A stretch of DNA of 64,000 nt from the NCBI GenBank assembly GCA_052180195.1, contig CP197469.1; one strand, written 5' to 3'. Source of the stretch: Gottfriedia sp002574545 (GTDB lineage Bacteria > Bacillota > Bacilli > Bacillales > Bacillaceae_G). The notes beneath the pieces are model-generated. The model was not told the origin of the DNA, searched no databases, and saw only the letters and a list, made by a program, of their open reading frames with translations. The position numbers were made by a program, and so were the translations under genes. Shown here in pieces: positions 19,924-28,147 of the stretch; the stretch's first letter is position 1; the number at the start of each line of letters is the position of its first letter.

Positions 19924-19933
19924 TCGTAATAAA

Positions 19934-19980
19934 AAGGGATGTCTCATAGTTAGAAATCTAATCAATGAGACATCCGCTTT
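19934..19980 (-). terminator. Intrinsic terminator of the HxlR gene
   Basis: Read on the minus strand, GGATGTCTCAT ... ATGAGACATCC is followed by CTTTTTATT, downstream of the HxlR gene. Confidence 0.8.
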
Positions 19981-20037
19981 ATATTTATTTGAATGACAAA
20001 AAATAATTAAAAGGCGAAGCAAAAAACAAAAACATTC

Positions 20038-20352
20038 TTAATCGATTGTTGTCCAATCTTGCGACCATTTCATTAATTCCTTAATAACTGGTTCTAAAGC
20101 CAGTCCTTTTTCTGTCAAAGAATATTCGATTCGAACTGGTGTTTCTGGGTAAACTTCTCGTTTTACAATACCTGCTTGCTCTAAATCTTTTAGTCTTTCT
20201 GAGAGGACTCGTCCGCTAATTGGCAAAGTTGATTCGATTGTACAAAATCGTTGTGAACCAGAAAGAAGTTGAAAAATTATCAAAATTGCCCAGCGTTTAC
20301 TAATTAATTCTACGCTTTTTTCAAACCGAGGGCATAATAAAGAAAAATCCAT
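20038..20352 (-). CDS. HxlR-family transcriptional regulator
   Basis: This 104-aa winged-helix regulator has the HxlR signature: an early Cys (LLCPRFEKSVELISKRWAI), the RFCTIESTLP segment, ISGRVLSERLKDLEQAGIVKRE and the wing VRIEYSLTEKG. HxlR proteins often sense reactive carbonyls, disulfide stress or quinones through that Cys. It is divergent from the FAD monooxygenase gene and the 178-base spacer contains repeated GTTACT/AGTAAC elements, so it most likely controls the 20531-24128 operon. Confidence 0.9.
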   Translation of the reverse strand: MDFSLLCPRFEKSVELISKRWAILIIFQLLSGSQRFCTIESTLPISGRVLSERLKDLEQAGIVKREVYPETPVRIEYSLTEKGLALEPVIKELMKWSQDWTTID

Positions 20353-20530
20353 TTAAAACCACCTCACCTCTATCCATATTATAACTAAATTTGTATTAAT
20401 AACAAGATTACTATACATAATTTTATTACTTGACGTAAGTTTGTTACTAAATTAAACTTACTTACATAAAGTAACTAAATAATTTTTTTAGTAAAATAAG
20501 ATATGTCTTTTAAATAGGTGGCAAAACAAC

Positions 20531-21625
20531 ATGAATATGAATACAGATGTATGTATTGTAGGTGCGGGACCAGGTGGTGCACTATTAGCTTATTTGCTTG
20601 CAAAAAATAATATTTCGACTGTTCTTGTAGAACGGCATAGTGGAATTGATAAAGAATTCAGGGGAGAGCATCTAAATTCTGAAGGTGAACAACTATTAAA
20701 AAAGCATCATCTTTATGCAAAAGTTAAAGAATACGGACTACTACTAATGGATCGTGTTGAATATTGGAATAATAATAAACTAATAAAAAGTATTTTTCCA
20801 TCACAAGATTCTAAACACGTAGGTATTCATGTTCCACAAAACCATTTATTAAATGTTATTTTAAAAGAAGCAAATAAATATAAAAACTTTGAACTTTTAT
20901 TAGGCACACGTGTGACCAAACTAATAGAAGATCAAAATGGTCGCTACATTGGTGTTAAAGCAATTAGGAATGGAACTGAAATAACAATTAATAGTTCGGT
21001 TATAATTGGTGCTGATGGACGATTTTCAACGATCCGTAAATTAGCAAATATACAAACAGAAATCATAAAACATGGATACGATTTACTTTGGGCTAAAGTA
21101 CCAAGACCTGCTAATTGGGATCCAACAGTTAGATTAACATTGATTAATAAGCAACAATTGGCTTTGTTTACTCAAGCAGGAGGGTTTATTCAAATTGGAT
21201 GGAACATAGAAGAAGGTTCTTTTCCGAACTTAAGAAGTAAATCTTTCAATCCTTTTGTAAATCAATTAATCGAAGCATTTCCAGAACTGACAGAAACCGT
21301 TCAAGAAAGTATAAAATCTTGGAACGATTTTGTATTATTAAATGTTCAAAGCAGTCGCAGCAAAACATGGGTAAAAGACGGCTTAATAATAATGGGTGAC
21401 GCAGCGCACACAATGAGTCCTACTGCTGCGCTTGGTGTAAATATTGCAATGAAGGATGCAGATATTTTAGCAGAAATCATACAAGAAGCTATTCAAAACA
21501 ATGATACTAGTACAATAGTGTTAAAGAAATTTGAATATGCTAGACGAGGAGAAGTTGAAAGCTTACAAAAGCAGCAACTAGAACAGGAAAGTAATTTCAA
21601 ACACCACTTTGATGTAACGATTTAA
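20531..21625 (+). CDS. FAD-dependent aromatic-ring monooxygenase family
   Basis: This 364-aa protein of the p-hydroxybenzoate hydroxylase-like group has an N-terminal Rossmann motif CIVGAGPGGALLAYLL with VLVER (residues 7-36). It also has a central DG motif (IIGADGRFSTIRK, about 155) and the C-terminal FAD-binding GDAAHTMSPTAALGVNIAMKDA (GDAAHTMSP near 288). The AGGTGG site lies nine bases before the ATG. It is followed by GTP cyclohydrolase II and RibD genes, so its substrate may be a pyrimidine or pteridine derived from GTP rather than a catabolic aromatic. It is slightly short for the family, about 380-400 aa being usual. Confidence 0.85.
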   Translation: MNMNTDVCIVGAGPGGALLAYLLAKNNISTVLVERHSGIDKEFRGEHLNSEGEQLLKKHHLYAKVKEYGLLLMDRVEYWNNNKLIKSIFPSQDSKHVGIHVPQNHLLNVILKEANKYKNFELLLGTRVTKLIEDQNGRYIGVKAIRNGTEITINSSVIIGADGRFSTIRKLANIQTEIIKHGYDLLWAKVPRPANWDPTVRLTLINKQQLALFTQAGGFIQIGWNIEEGSFPNLRSKSFNPFVNQLIEAFPELTETVQESIKSWNDFVLLNVQSSRSKTWVKDGLIIMGDAAHTMSPTAALGVNIAMKDADILAEIIQEAIQNNDTSTIVLKKFEYARRGEVESLQKQQLEQESNFKHHFDVTI

Positions 21626-21694
21626 AAATGGACAAGTAAAAATGAAGCATATTATAACTATAGGAAATCTTGTAAGAAAACAGGAGGAAGCCTC

Positions 21695-22456
21695 ATGATC
21701 AACGAAAAAGTAGTTTCTTTATTAAAAGAGAAAATTAATGTAATAAAAAATAATGATAAATCAATTTATTTAGTTGGACCAATTAAACTTCCAGTTAATT
21801 TAGACGGAGAAACTGTCATTTTTCAATGGTATTGTTGGCTACGCTGTGAAGATATCGAAGGGGATTTTTGCAACGATGGTTCATATAACACTGAAAAAAT
21901 TATTAGTAAACTAGCTTCATCAAATTTAGCAGAAATGCAACAATCAAGCGTATTAGTTTACGGTGATTTTGAGAATTCAGAGGATGCTCTGATTCGAATG
22001 CATAGTATTTGTCATACAGGTGATATTTTTGGAAGTAAACGTTGTGATTGTGGATTCCAATTAAAAGAAGCAATGAAAATGATTTCATCGAATGAATCAG
22101 GTGCATTATTTTATTTAGCAAATCATGAAGGAAGAGGAATCGGCTTATTTAGTAAAGCGATGGCTTATGTTTTACAAGAGCAAGGATTTGATACAGTTGA
22201 AGCAAATGAAGAACTTGGTTTTGTAGATGATGCACGAAACTATGAAGATGCGATTCGAGTATTAAAAACACTTCGTTCAAAACCAGTTACTTTAATTACT
22301 AACAACCCAAGAAAATTAAATGCTCTTCAAAATTCTGGAGCTAATGTATCAGGCAGAATTCAATTATGGGGAGACAAATCGAAGTATAACGAAAAGTATT
22401 TAGAGACTAAAATCGTTCGTTCTGGTCATTTTAAAGGAGGACGTACAAATGAGTAA
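21695..22456 (+). CDS. GTP cyclohydrolase II (RibA-type)
   Basis: This 253-aa enzyme converts GTP to 2,5-diamino-6-ribosylamino-pyrimidinone phosphate, the first step to riboflavin. The zinc ligands are in place: C106 (ICHTGDIFG), C117 and C119 (KRCDCGFQL). The catalytic GRGIGLFSK and the TNNPRKL motif are also present. It is a stand-alone cyclohydrolase without the RibB (DHBP synthase) half usual in Bacillus RibBA. About 85 extra N-terminal residues (including WYCWLRCEDIEGDF) replace that half. Its last eight bases overlap the start of ribD, so translation is probably coupled. Confidence 0.9.
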   Translation: MINEKVVSLLKEKINVIKNNDKSIYLVGPIKLPVNLDGETVIFQWYCWLRCEDIEGDFCNDGSYNTEKIISKLASSNLAEMQQSSVLVYGDFENSEDALIRMHSICHTGDIFGSKRCDCGFQLKEAMKMISSNESGALFYLANHEGRGIGLFSKAMAYVLQEQGFDTVEANEELGFVDDARNYEDAIRVLKTLRSKPVTLITNNPRKLNALQNSGANVSGRIQLWGDKSKYNEKYLETKIVRSGHFKGGRTNE

Positions 22457-23546
22457 TCATGAATTTTATATGAATTTAGCCATTCAAAACGCAATGGCTA
22501 CGAAAGGTCAAACCGATCCCAATCCATTAGTAGGTTCGGTAATCGTAAATGATAATCGGATTGTTGGAATCGGTGCCCATCTAAAAGCCGGTGAACCTCA
22601 TGCTGAAATTAATGCGCTAAGAATGGCAGGTGATAAAGCTGAAGGTGGAACAATCTATGTAACGCTTGAGCCATGTTCTCATCATGGACGAACTGGTCCT
22701 TGTGCAGAGGCGATTGTACGTGCAGGTTTGAAAAAAGCTGTTGTTGCTACACTTGACCCAAATCCACTAGTTGCAGGAAGAGGAATAAAAATCCTTCAAG
22801 ACGCAGGAATTGAAGTCATCATCGGAGTTTGCGAAGAGCAATCGATCAAAATGAATGAAGTATTTAACAAATATATTGTTAAAAATATTCCTTTTGTCGT
22901 AATGAAATCAGCGTCTACATTAGATGGGAAGATTGCTACCCATACTTCTGATAGTAAATGGATCACTTCAGCTGAAGCCCGAAATGATGTTCATCAATTA
23001 AGAAATGAAATTGGTGCGATATTAGTTGGTGTTAACACTGTATTAAAAGATAATCCAGAATTAACAACTAGAATTCCAAATGGACGTAATCCAGTAAGAG
23101 TAATTCTAGATTCAACTTTAAAAATTCCTTTAGTTTCAAAAGTTGTTACTGATCAACAAGCAGAAACATGGATCTTCACAAGTCAAAAACACACTGAACA
23201 AAAGAGAAACGAATTAGAAAACTTAGGTGTAAAAGTATTTGTTACAAACGATTTAAATCGAGTTGATTTAAACGAAATGCTAAAAATTCTAGGTGAACAG
23301 TCAATCTCCTCTTTATTAGTAGAAGGTGGTGGAGAAGTGAATGCTTCCTTTATGAATCAAAAATTAGTGGATAAAGTGATTGTCTATTTAGCTCCTAAAC
23401 TAATAGGTGGGAAAAATGCACCTACATTTTTAGAAGGTACTGGGCTAGATAAAATGGGACAAGCGATTGAACTTGAAGAGATTGAATTAACGAAAATTGG
23501 TCCCGATTATAAATTCATAGGCTATCCAAACTATACTACTTCATGA
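22449..23546 (+). CDS. ribD: Bifunctional pyrimidine deaminase/reductase RibD
   Basis: This 365-aa protein catalyses the second and third steps from GTP to 5-amino-6-ribitylamino-uracil phosphate. The deaminase zinc site is H51-A-E53 (EPHAEINAL) with C76 and C85 in EPCSHHGRTGPC. The reductase domain spans about 148-360 (MKSASTLDGKIAT, ILVGVNTVLKDNPELT, LLVEGGGEVNASF). Full length and intact. It overlaps the cyclohydrolase gene by eight bases and is followed 15 bases later by a HAD phosphatase. No ribE or ribH is present, so this copy probably belongs to a side pathway. Confidence 0.95.
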   Translation: MSNHEFYMNLAIQNAMATKGQTDPNPLVGSVIVNDNRIVGIGAHLKAGEPHAEINALRMAGDKAEGGTIYVTLEPCSHHGRTGPCAEAIVRAGLKKAVVATLDPNPLVAGRGIKILQDAGIEVIIGVCEEQSIKMNEVFNKYIVKNIPFVVMKSASTLDGKIATHTSDSKWITSAEARNDVHQLRNEIGAILVGVNTVLKDNPELTTRIPNGRNPVRVILDSTLKIPLVSKVVTDQQAETWIFTSQKHTEQKRNELENLGVKVFVTNDLNRVDLNEMLKILGEQSISSLLVEGGGEVNASFMNQKLVDKVIVYLAPKLIGGKNAPTFLEGTGLDKMGQAIELEEIELTKIGPDYKFIGYPNYTTS

Positions 23547-23561
23547 GGAAGGACTCTTAGA

Positions 23562-24128
23562 ATGAAATTCGGATTCGATATTGACGATACTTTGATTGAT
23601 TTAAGACAACATGCTTTTCACATTTATAATAAGAAATTAAATAAAAACATCCCAATCGAAGCTTACAATGAATTAAAAACTGTTGAAATACATGAACCAT
23701 TTGGCCTAACGGCAGAAGAAGGAAGCAAAATGTGGAAAAGTAATCTAGAAGAGACATACTTTACTACATGTCCCCCATTTCCATATGCAGTTGAAACATT
23801 ACAAGAATTAGAAAAGCAAGGACACGAAATTTATTATGTGACAGCAAGAAATAAAGAATATGGTGAACGAACAAAAGAATGGTTAGTAAAAAATGGATTT
23901 CCAGTTCATCATGAACGATTTTTTTGCGGAATGAAAGATTCCGAAAAAATTCATATCATAAAAGAATTAGCCTTAGATTACTATTTCGATGATAAACCAG
24001 AAATAGTAAACACACTCTCAGAATTAACTTTAAAAGCGTATGTAAAAGACACCTCATATAATCGAGGATTGGATATCCCACGTATTACTTGCTGGTCTGA
24101 ATTAAAAGAAATCATTGAGAGCAATTAG
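23562..24128 (+). CDS. HAD-family 5'-nucleotidase-like phosphatase
   Basis: This 188-aa protein has HAD motif I GFDIDDTLIDL (residues 4-14), motif II VTARN (about 100), a Lys near 131, and motif IV YYFDDKPE. The layout matches the NT5C/YqfW type of deoxynucleotidase-like proteins. It lies directly behind ribD with a GAGGAAGG site, so it may be the phosphatase that removes the phosphate from the RibD product, a step usually done by HAD enzymes. The assignment to that substrate is inference from position. Confidence 0.8.
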   Translation: MKFGFDIDDTLIDLRQHAFHIYNKKLNKNIPIEAYNELKTVEIHEPFGLTAEEGSKMWKSNLEETYFTTCPPFPYAVETLQELEKQGHEIYYVTARNKEYGERTKEWLVKNGFPVHHERFFCGMKDSEKIHIIKELALDYYFDDKPEIVNTLSELTLKAYVKDTSYNRGLDIPRITCWSELKEIIESN

Positions 24129-24129
24129 T

Positions 24130-24158
24130 AAAAAAACACCTTTAATGGGTGTTTTTTT
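24130..24158 (+). terminator. Intrinsic terminator of the rib-like operon
   Basis: AAAAAACACC-TTTAAT-GGGTGTTTTTTT follows the HAD stop codon at once. Confidence 0.9.
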
Positions 24159-24301
24159 GTATGCTGTTGAAATGTAAACTTGTAACGGTTTCATGAGCTC
24201 AAGAACACGTTCTGAGTAGGTAAACATCAAAATTTTGAAAAAGGGGAGTTACTCATGAACCCACTATGAGGAAGTAAAACTATGTATTAGATCGACAAAC
24301 T

Positions 24302-24330
24302 GAAAAAACACCCATGATAGGTGTTTTTTC
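24302..24330 (-). terminator. Intrinsic terminator of the SH3/NlpC gene
   Basis: Read on the minus strand, AAAAAACACC-TATCAT-GGGTGTTTTTTC lies 21 bases past the NlpC stop. The 24159-24301 gap holds no gene. Confidence 0.85.
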
Positions 24331-24350
24331 TAGTAAGATGTTTGTAAAAC

Positions 24351-25631
24351 TTAATTAAATCTTTTAAATCCTAAAAAATGTTCGTTCCAATATGGATTGT
24401 TTATTTTAGAAATAGTTACTCCTGAACTACTACTTGCATGGATAAACTCATTATCATTAATTACTATACCCATGTGGGACGGTCCGTAAGTATAAGTGTT
24501 TTTGAAAAAGATTAAATCTCCAGGTTGAAAGTCGTCTACGGTTTTTAAACTTGAATTATTATACCAATAACCAGCAACATTTGTTCTAGGAAGTGACAGG
24601 CCAGATTTTTTGAATACATAAGAAATAAAACCACTGCAGTCAAAGCCAGATGGCGTTTCTCCTCCCCAAATATAAGGTACACCTGAATACTTTTTCGATA
24701 CGTTGATTAAAGTTTGAACATTGAATGATTGAGAGTTATTTGAATCAACTTTATTTGTTTCTGTCTGATTTGTATCTGTTTGATTTGAATCTACCTTGTT
24801 TGAATCGGTCTCTTTTCCGACATAAGATGCACTAATATATCCAGTTGTTCCATTATATTTTACCTTATACCATCCACTAGATAATGAAATGACATCTAGT
24901 TTTTGATTTTTGTTAACACTACCTAAAATGTGATAAGAAGTTCCAGCACCAGACCTTATGCGGACACCATTACCAGTAGAAATATAGTTTCCTGAACTAA
25001 TAGTTTGATTCGTATTATTCGATTCGGTAACTTTTCCAACATAAGATGCACTAATATATCCAGTTGACCCATTAAATTTTATTTTATACCAACCATTAGA
25101 AACTGAGATGACATCTAGTCTTTGATTTTTATTAACACTACCTAAAATCTGATAAGAAGTACTGGCACCAGATCTTATGCGGACACCATTACCAGTAGAA
25201 ATATAGTTTCCTGGACTAACAGATTGATCCGTATTATTCGATTCGGTAACTTTTCCAACATAAGATGCACTAATATATCCAGTTGATCCATTAAATTTTA
25301 TCTTATACCAACCATTAGACAATGAAATGACATCTAGTTTTTGATTTTTATTAACACTACCTAAAATCTGATAAGAGGTACCAGCACCTGATCTTACACG
25401 GACACCATTACCAGTTGATTTGTATGTACTAATGTTATTTGAATATAGTTTACTAGATTGCAGAGTTTTTTTGGAATCAATCGGGGCTGCAGCTGCAGTA
25501 GTATTATATGGAATTTGAATTGTTAATGTTGAAGCAAGTCCAACTAATGCTAATGAGTTTAATGTTCGCTTTTTATTTCTTTCTCCTTTCATGTTTAACT
25601 GAATTAAGGTACTTGCTGATTTCGTTTTCAT
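24351..25631 (-). CDS. Secreted peptidoglycan endopeptidase: three SH3b repeats plus NlpC/P60
   Basis: This 426-aa wall hydrolase has a signal-like N-terminus (hydrophobic segment about 26-46). Three bacterial SH3 domains follow (about 70-130, 143-203, 216-276; each with RSGAGTSYQILGSVNK-type and GWYKIKFNG-type motifs), then an Asn/Thr/Gln-rich linker and an NlpC/P60 domain (about 310-426). The catalytic Cys is in PSGFDCSGF, the His in PSHMGIVI and a third polar residue in FIHAS. It should cut the D-Glu/meso-DAP bond of stem peptides, with the SH3 domains binding wall. The repeats are nearly identical at DNA level. GAGGGAAGG precedes the ATG. Confidence 0.93.
   Translation of the reverse strand: MKTKSASTLIQLNMKGERNKKRTLNSLALVGLASTLTIQIPYNTTAAAAPIDSKKTLQSSKLYSNNISTYKSTGNGVRVRSGAGTSYQILGSVNKNQKLDVISLSNGWYKIKFNGSTGYISASYVGKVTESNNTDQSVSPGNYISTGNGVRIRSGASTSYQILGSVNKNQRLDVISVSNGWYKIKFNGSTGYISASYVGKVTESNNTNQTISSGNYISTGNGVRIRSGAGTSYHILGSVNKNQKLDVISLSSGWYKVKYNGTTGYISASYVGKETDSNKVDSNQTDTNQTETNKVDSNNSQSFNVQTLINVSKKYSGVPYIWGGETPSGFDCSGFISYVFKKSGLSLPRTNVAGYWYNNSSLKTVDDFQPGDLIFFKNTYTYGPSHMGIVINDNEFIHASSSSGVTISKINNPYWNEHFLGFKRFN
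24821..25477 (-). repeat. 219-bp in-frame tandem repeat encoding SH3b domains
   Basis: A block beginning CATAAGATGCACTAATATAT recurs at 24821, 25040 and 25259, exactly 219 bases (73 codons) apart. Near-identity between units shows recent duplication or gene conversion and marks a place where copy number could change by slippage. Confidence 0.85.
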
Positions 25632-25666
25632 TACTAACCTTCCCTCTAACCAATAACTGAAATAAC

Positions 25667-25702
25667 AAAGAAAAAGTCCCTTACCTCTTTTAATAGTAAG
25701 GG
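25667..25702 (-). terminator. Terminator-like hairpin in the leader of the NlpC gene
   Basis: On the minus strand CCCTTAC-(11)-GTAAGGG is followed by ACTTTTTCTTT, ending about 35 bases before the start codon at 25631. No gene lies upstream for it to terminate, so it looks like an attenuator in the mRNA leader. I do not recognise the upstream sequence as a known riboswitch. Confidence 0.55.
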
Positions 25703-26037
25703 CAAATCTAAGATTACATGAACTTGGTAATTAAATTATTTAAAATGTGAAATCACATTTAGTTTAAATTCTAACATAAAAACATAGGTATCTTCACTTA
25801 TTCAGTGTCAAATTTTACCGAAAAAGTAAAATTACCTCAAAATTTACTAAAAAAAAACAACAAAAAATAGGAATCTCTTATTATTCAAAAGTGCAAAACT
25901 AAATATTTTTTTAGTAAGTACAACTAAGCTTATTGTCTTTATGAAAGTTTTGCTAAGTAAACTAATAAGATAGATTATACAAGTTGTCAAGAAATACAAG
26001 TGTACAAAAGTCTATAAAAATTCAATCCTATCATTAA
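25703..26037. other. Divergent intergenic region
   Basis: This AT-rich spacer of 335 bases lies between the NlpC leader (-) and the small Cys-motif gene (+). A TTGACA-like element on the minus strand (25806-25811) may be the -35 box of the NlpC promoter, about 175 bases before its start codon. I see no open frame. Confidence 0.4.
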
Positions 26038-26055
26038 CTGGAGGTGCTAATCAAA

Positions 26056-26349
26056 ATGACAAAGCTAGAACTTGATATCCAAAATATACGAATTACAAAA
26101 CATACGGATTATAAAGGCTATAAAATTAGATTATCGATTAATCAACAGCAGTATGTACTTTTAGTCGGTAAAACAAACTTATTATTTCCTTTGTCTCTCA
26201 TTCACAATTTTAATGAAAAAAGTACATGCAAACTTTGCAATAAATTAGTTCTTCCATCAACAATTAGTCAACAAGTTTGTTCAGCATTATTAAATAGAAG
26301 AAAAGAATTATTAGCTTATTTCCAAGAACATTATTCTGAACAATTTTAA
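26056..26349 (+). CDS. Small unknown protein with CxxCNK motif (paralogue 1)
   Basis: This 97-aa protein starts at the ATG behind GGAGGTG (26041-26046). I do not recognise the family. It reads as a short beta-rich N-terminus (LDIQNIRITKHTDYKGYKIRLSI), FPLSLIHNF, then CKLCNKLVLPSTISQQVC and a helical end (RKELLAYFQEHY). The Cys-x-x-Cys plus a third Cys 14 residues later is kept in the neighbour at 26532, so it may bind a metal such as zinc. The two genes are tandem duplicates about 180 bases apart. No function is proposed. Confidence 0.75.
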   Translation: MTKLELDIQNIRITKHTDYKGYKIRLSINQQQYVLLVGKTNLLFPLSLIHNFNEKSTCKLCNKLVLPSTISQQVCSALLNRRKELLAYFQEHYSEQF

Positions 26350-26531
26350 TCAGGTTTAAATTGGCTTATGACAATCGTCGACCAAAGCAAAATAATAAAT
26401 TATTAAAGAAATCGTGATTATTAATTACTTTTTAGGTAGTTTTTATTTTTTTATGAAAATATTTAACGATAATGAGTCATAAAAATAGCATTTCGTCATA
26501 TATTTTGTTGAAAACGGAGGTGTTATATAAC

Positions 26532-26834
26532 ATGGTGATTCAAGACTTAGATATTCAAAACGTTGTTATTAGTAAGCTTGGAGGATACGACGGTTTTAAA
26601 ATTAGCTTTTTTGTTAATCATCAAGGTTACATATTATTAGCTGGAAAACAAAAAACGATTTTTCCTTTGTCTATTAAACATGCATTTATTGAAAAGGAAA
26701 AGTGTCAGTTTTGCAATAAACTTGTATTTAAATCTGCGATTAGCCAGCAAATTTGTTTGAATCTCCTTCTTAAGAAAGGTGATTTATTATCGTATTTTCA
26801 ACAAAATTATCCAGAACCATTTGAGCAAATCTAG
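26532..26834 (+). CDS. Small unknown protein with CxxCNK motif (paralogue 2)
   Basis: This 100-aa protein starts at the ATG after GGAGGTG (26517-26523). It aligns end to end with the protein at 26056: LDIQNVVISK, GYDGFKISFFVN, YILLAGK, FPLSIKHAF, CQFCNKLVFKSAISQQIC and LLSYFQQNYPEPF. The three Cys residues and the Asn-Lys pair are conserved while much else has changed, which points to a constrained metal- or partner-binding site. A terminator follows it, and each copy has its own strong ribosome site. Confidence 0.75.
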   Translation: MVIQDLDIQNVVISKLGGYDGFKISFFVNHQGYILLAGKQKTIFPLSIKHAFIEKEKCQFCNKLVFKSAISQQICLNLLLKKGDLLSYFQQNYPEPFEQI

Positions 26835-26855
26835 TTTTTTTGAAAATCGGCTAGG

Positions 26856-26882
26856 AAAAACCACTAAAGGAAGTGGTTTTTT
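26856..26882 (+). terminator. Intrinsic terminator of the Cys-motif pair
   Basis: AAAAACCACT-AAAGG-AAGTGGTTTTTT lies 22 bases after the stop codon. Confidence 0.85.
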
Positions 26883-27033
26883 GTTTTGAATTGACTACAT
26901 ATAAGTATTTAACCTCCAATAATTTAAAATAGTTGATTAAGAATTGTAGTGATCAAGTAAAAAAATACTATAGAAATGCGACTATAATTATTGTACTATT
27001 CATATAATTCTATTTTTATTGGAGGATATTTTC

Positions 27034-27534
27034 ATGTCTAATTCTTTATTGCCGACTAATACTGTTTCTTTAATATTTTATAATAATCAATACGAGGATC
27101 AATTAAAAAACTATTTTCTGGCTGATGAGCATTTAAAATTTACTGGTCTACCTATTGATAATATTGAGAAATGTGCAATAGAGGCTGATCGTCATGCGAT
27201 TTTAATTTTGAGTAATAATGATGTTGCAGGATTTTTTGTTTTGCATGGTTGGGATGGAGTTAGACAATATAGTGATAATAAAAATGCAATTCTATTAAGA
27301 GCTTTTTCTGTTGATACAAATTTTCAAGGAAAAGGGATTGCAAAACAATCTTTACATTTATTGCCTTCTTTTGTAAAAGAGAACTTTCCTGAACGAGATG
27401 AAATTATTTTAGGTGTGAATCATAAAAATATTGCTGCTCAGCATGTTTATTTAACAAGTGGATTTATTGATAAAGGAAATAGGGTCATGGGGAGAAAAGG
27501 TGAACTCTTTATTATGCATATGGATCTAGTATAA
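27034..27534 (+). CDS. GNAT-family N-acetyltransferase
   Basis: This 166-aa protein begins at the ATG after TTGGAGGATATTTTC. The acetyl-CoA loop is FQGKGIAKQSLHLLP (about 100-114), preceded by the beta-strand LLRAFSVDTN and followed by LGVNHKNIAAQHVYLTSGF, the usual GNAT motif B. The substrate is unknown. It is 21 bases ahead of the 2H phosphoesterase gene and probably co-transcribed with it. Confidence 0.85.
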   Translation: MSNSLLPTNTVSLIFYNNQYEDQLKNYFLADEHLKFTGLPIDNIEKCAIEADRHAILILSNNDVAGFFVLHGWDGVRQYSDNKNAILLRAFSVDTNFQGKGIAKQSLHLLPSFVKENFPERDEIILGVNHKNIAAQHVYLTSGFIDKGNRVMGRKGELFIMHMDLV

Positions 27535-27555
27535 TTTTAGAAAGAGAGGAGACTC

Positions 27556-28101
27556 ATGTACGGAGTTGTAGCGTTATTTGATGCAAAAACTGAACAAATC
27601 ATTAAAGATATTTGGACAGAGTTAAGAGAAAAATCGATTTCTTTCTATGCTGATGAAGTAGTAGATCGTAAACCGCATATTACTTTAGCAAGTTATCATG
27701 ATTTAGATAAGTTAAGTTTTATTGAACATTTAGATGATTTTTATGAAAATAAGCAAGAGATTGAAATTAGTTTCACTTCAATTGGATCCTTTTTAAATAC
27801 TGGTATATTGTATTTTTCGCCAATTGTTACTAAACATTTGATTGAGTTTCATGAGAATTTTCATATTCAGTTTAGACAGTTTAATGATGATCCAAATTCT
27901 ATGTATCTACCTGAAAAGTGGGTACCACATTGTACTTTAGCCAATCGATTGTTACCGGATAAACTTGTAGAGGCATATAATTATTGCTTACATCGAAATG
28001 ATACGATTGTAGGAAAAATACAAGAGATTGGTATTATTGAGATGGTTAATAAAAGTAATGCACCAATTATCTATTCTAAGTCTTTAAAATCTCTAGGTTG
28101 A
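27556..28101 (+). CDS. 2'-5' RNA ligase/2H phosphoesterase family protein
   Basis: This 181-aa protein has the two HxT signatures of the 2H superfamily: PHITLASYHD (about 38) and PHCTLANRL (about 122). Members hydrolyse or ligate 2',5' or cyclic phosphate bonds. An AAAGAGAGGAGA site precedes the ATG. It follows a GNAT gene closely, a pairing also common in Bacilli. The RNA or nucleotide substrate cannot be told from the sequence. Confidence 0.88.
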   Translation: MYGVVALFDAKTEQIIKDIWTELREKSISFYADEVVDRKPHITLASYHDLDKLSFIEHLDDFYENKQEIEISFTSIGSFLNTGILYFSPIVTKHLIEFHENFHIQFRQFNDDPNSMYLPEKWVPHCTLANRLLPDKLVEAYNYCLHRNDTIVGKIQEIGIIEMVNKSNAPIIYSKSLKSLG

Positions 28102-28133
28102 AAAAAAGTTCAAGTATTGTACTTGAACTTTTT
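28102..28133. terminator. Bidirectional intrinsic terminator
   Basis: AAAAGTTCAAGTA-TTG-TACTTGAACTTTTT lies between the convergent 2H phosphoesterase (+) and DUF2584-like (-) genes. Confidence 0.9.
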
Positions 28134-28147
28134 GTTGTTAAATCTTT

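Noticed and set aside
20353..21694. FMN riboswitch before the rib-like genes
   Set aside because: I looked for the conserved FMN-aptamer sequence in the spacer and before the cyclohydrolase gene and saw none; an HxlR gene is the visible regulator.
20531..23546. Toxoflavin biosynthesis cluster
   Set aside because: A cyclohydrolase and RibD-like deaminase are shared with toxoflavin loci, but no N-methyltransferase or other tox-type genes are present. Only the general idea of a diverted pathway was kept.
24821..25477. CRISPR array
   Set aside because: The repeats are 219 bases long, in frame and encode SH3 domains.
25631..25860. c-di-AMP (ydaO) riboswitch before the NlpC gene
   Set aside because: Wall hydrolases often carry it, but the conserved ydaO sequence elements are absent; only a terminator-like stem is seen.
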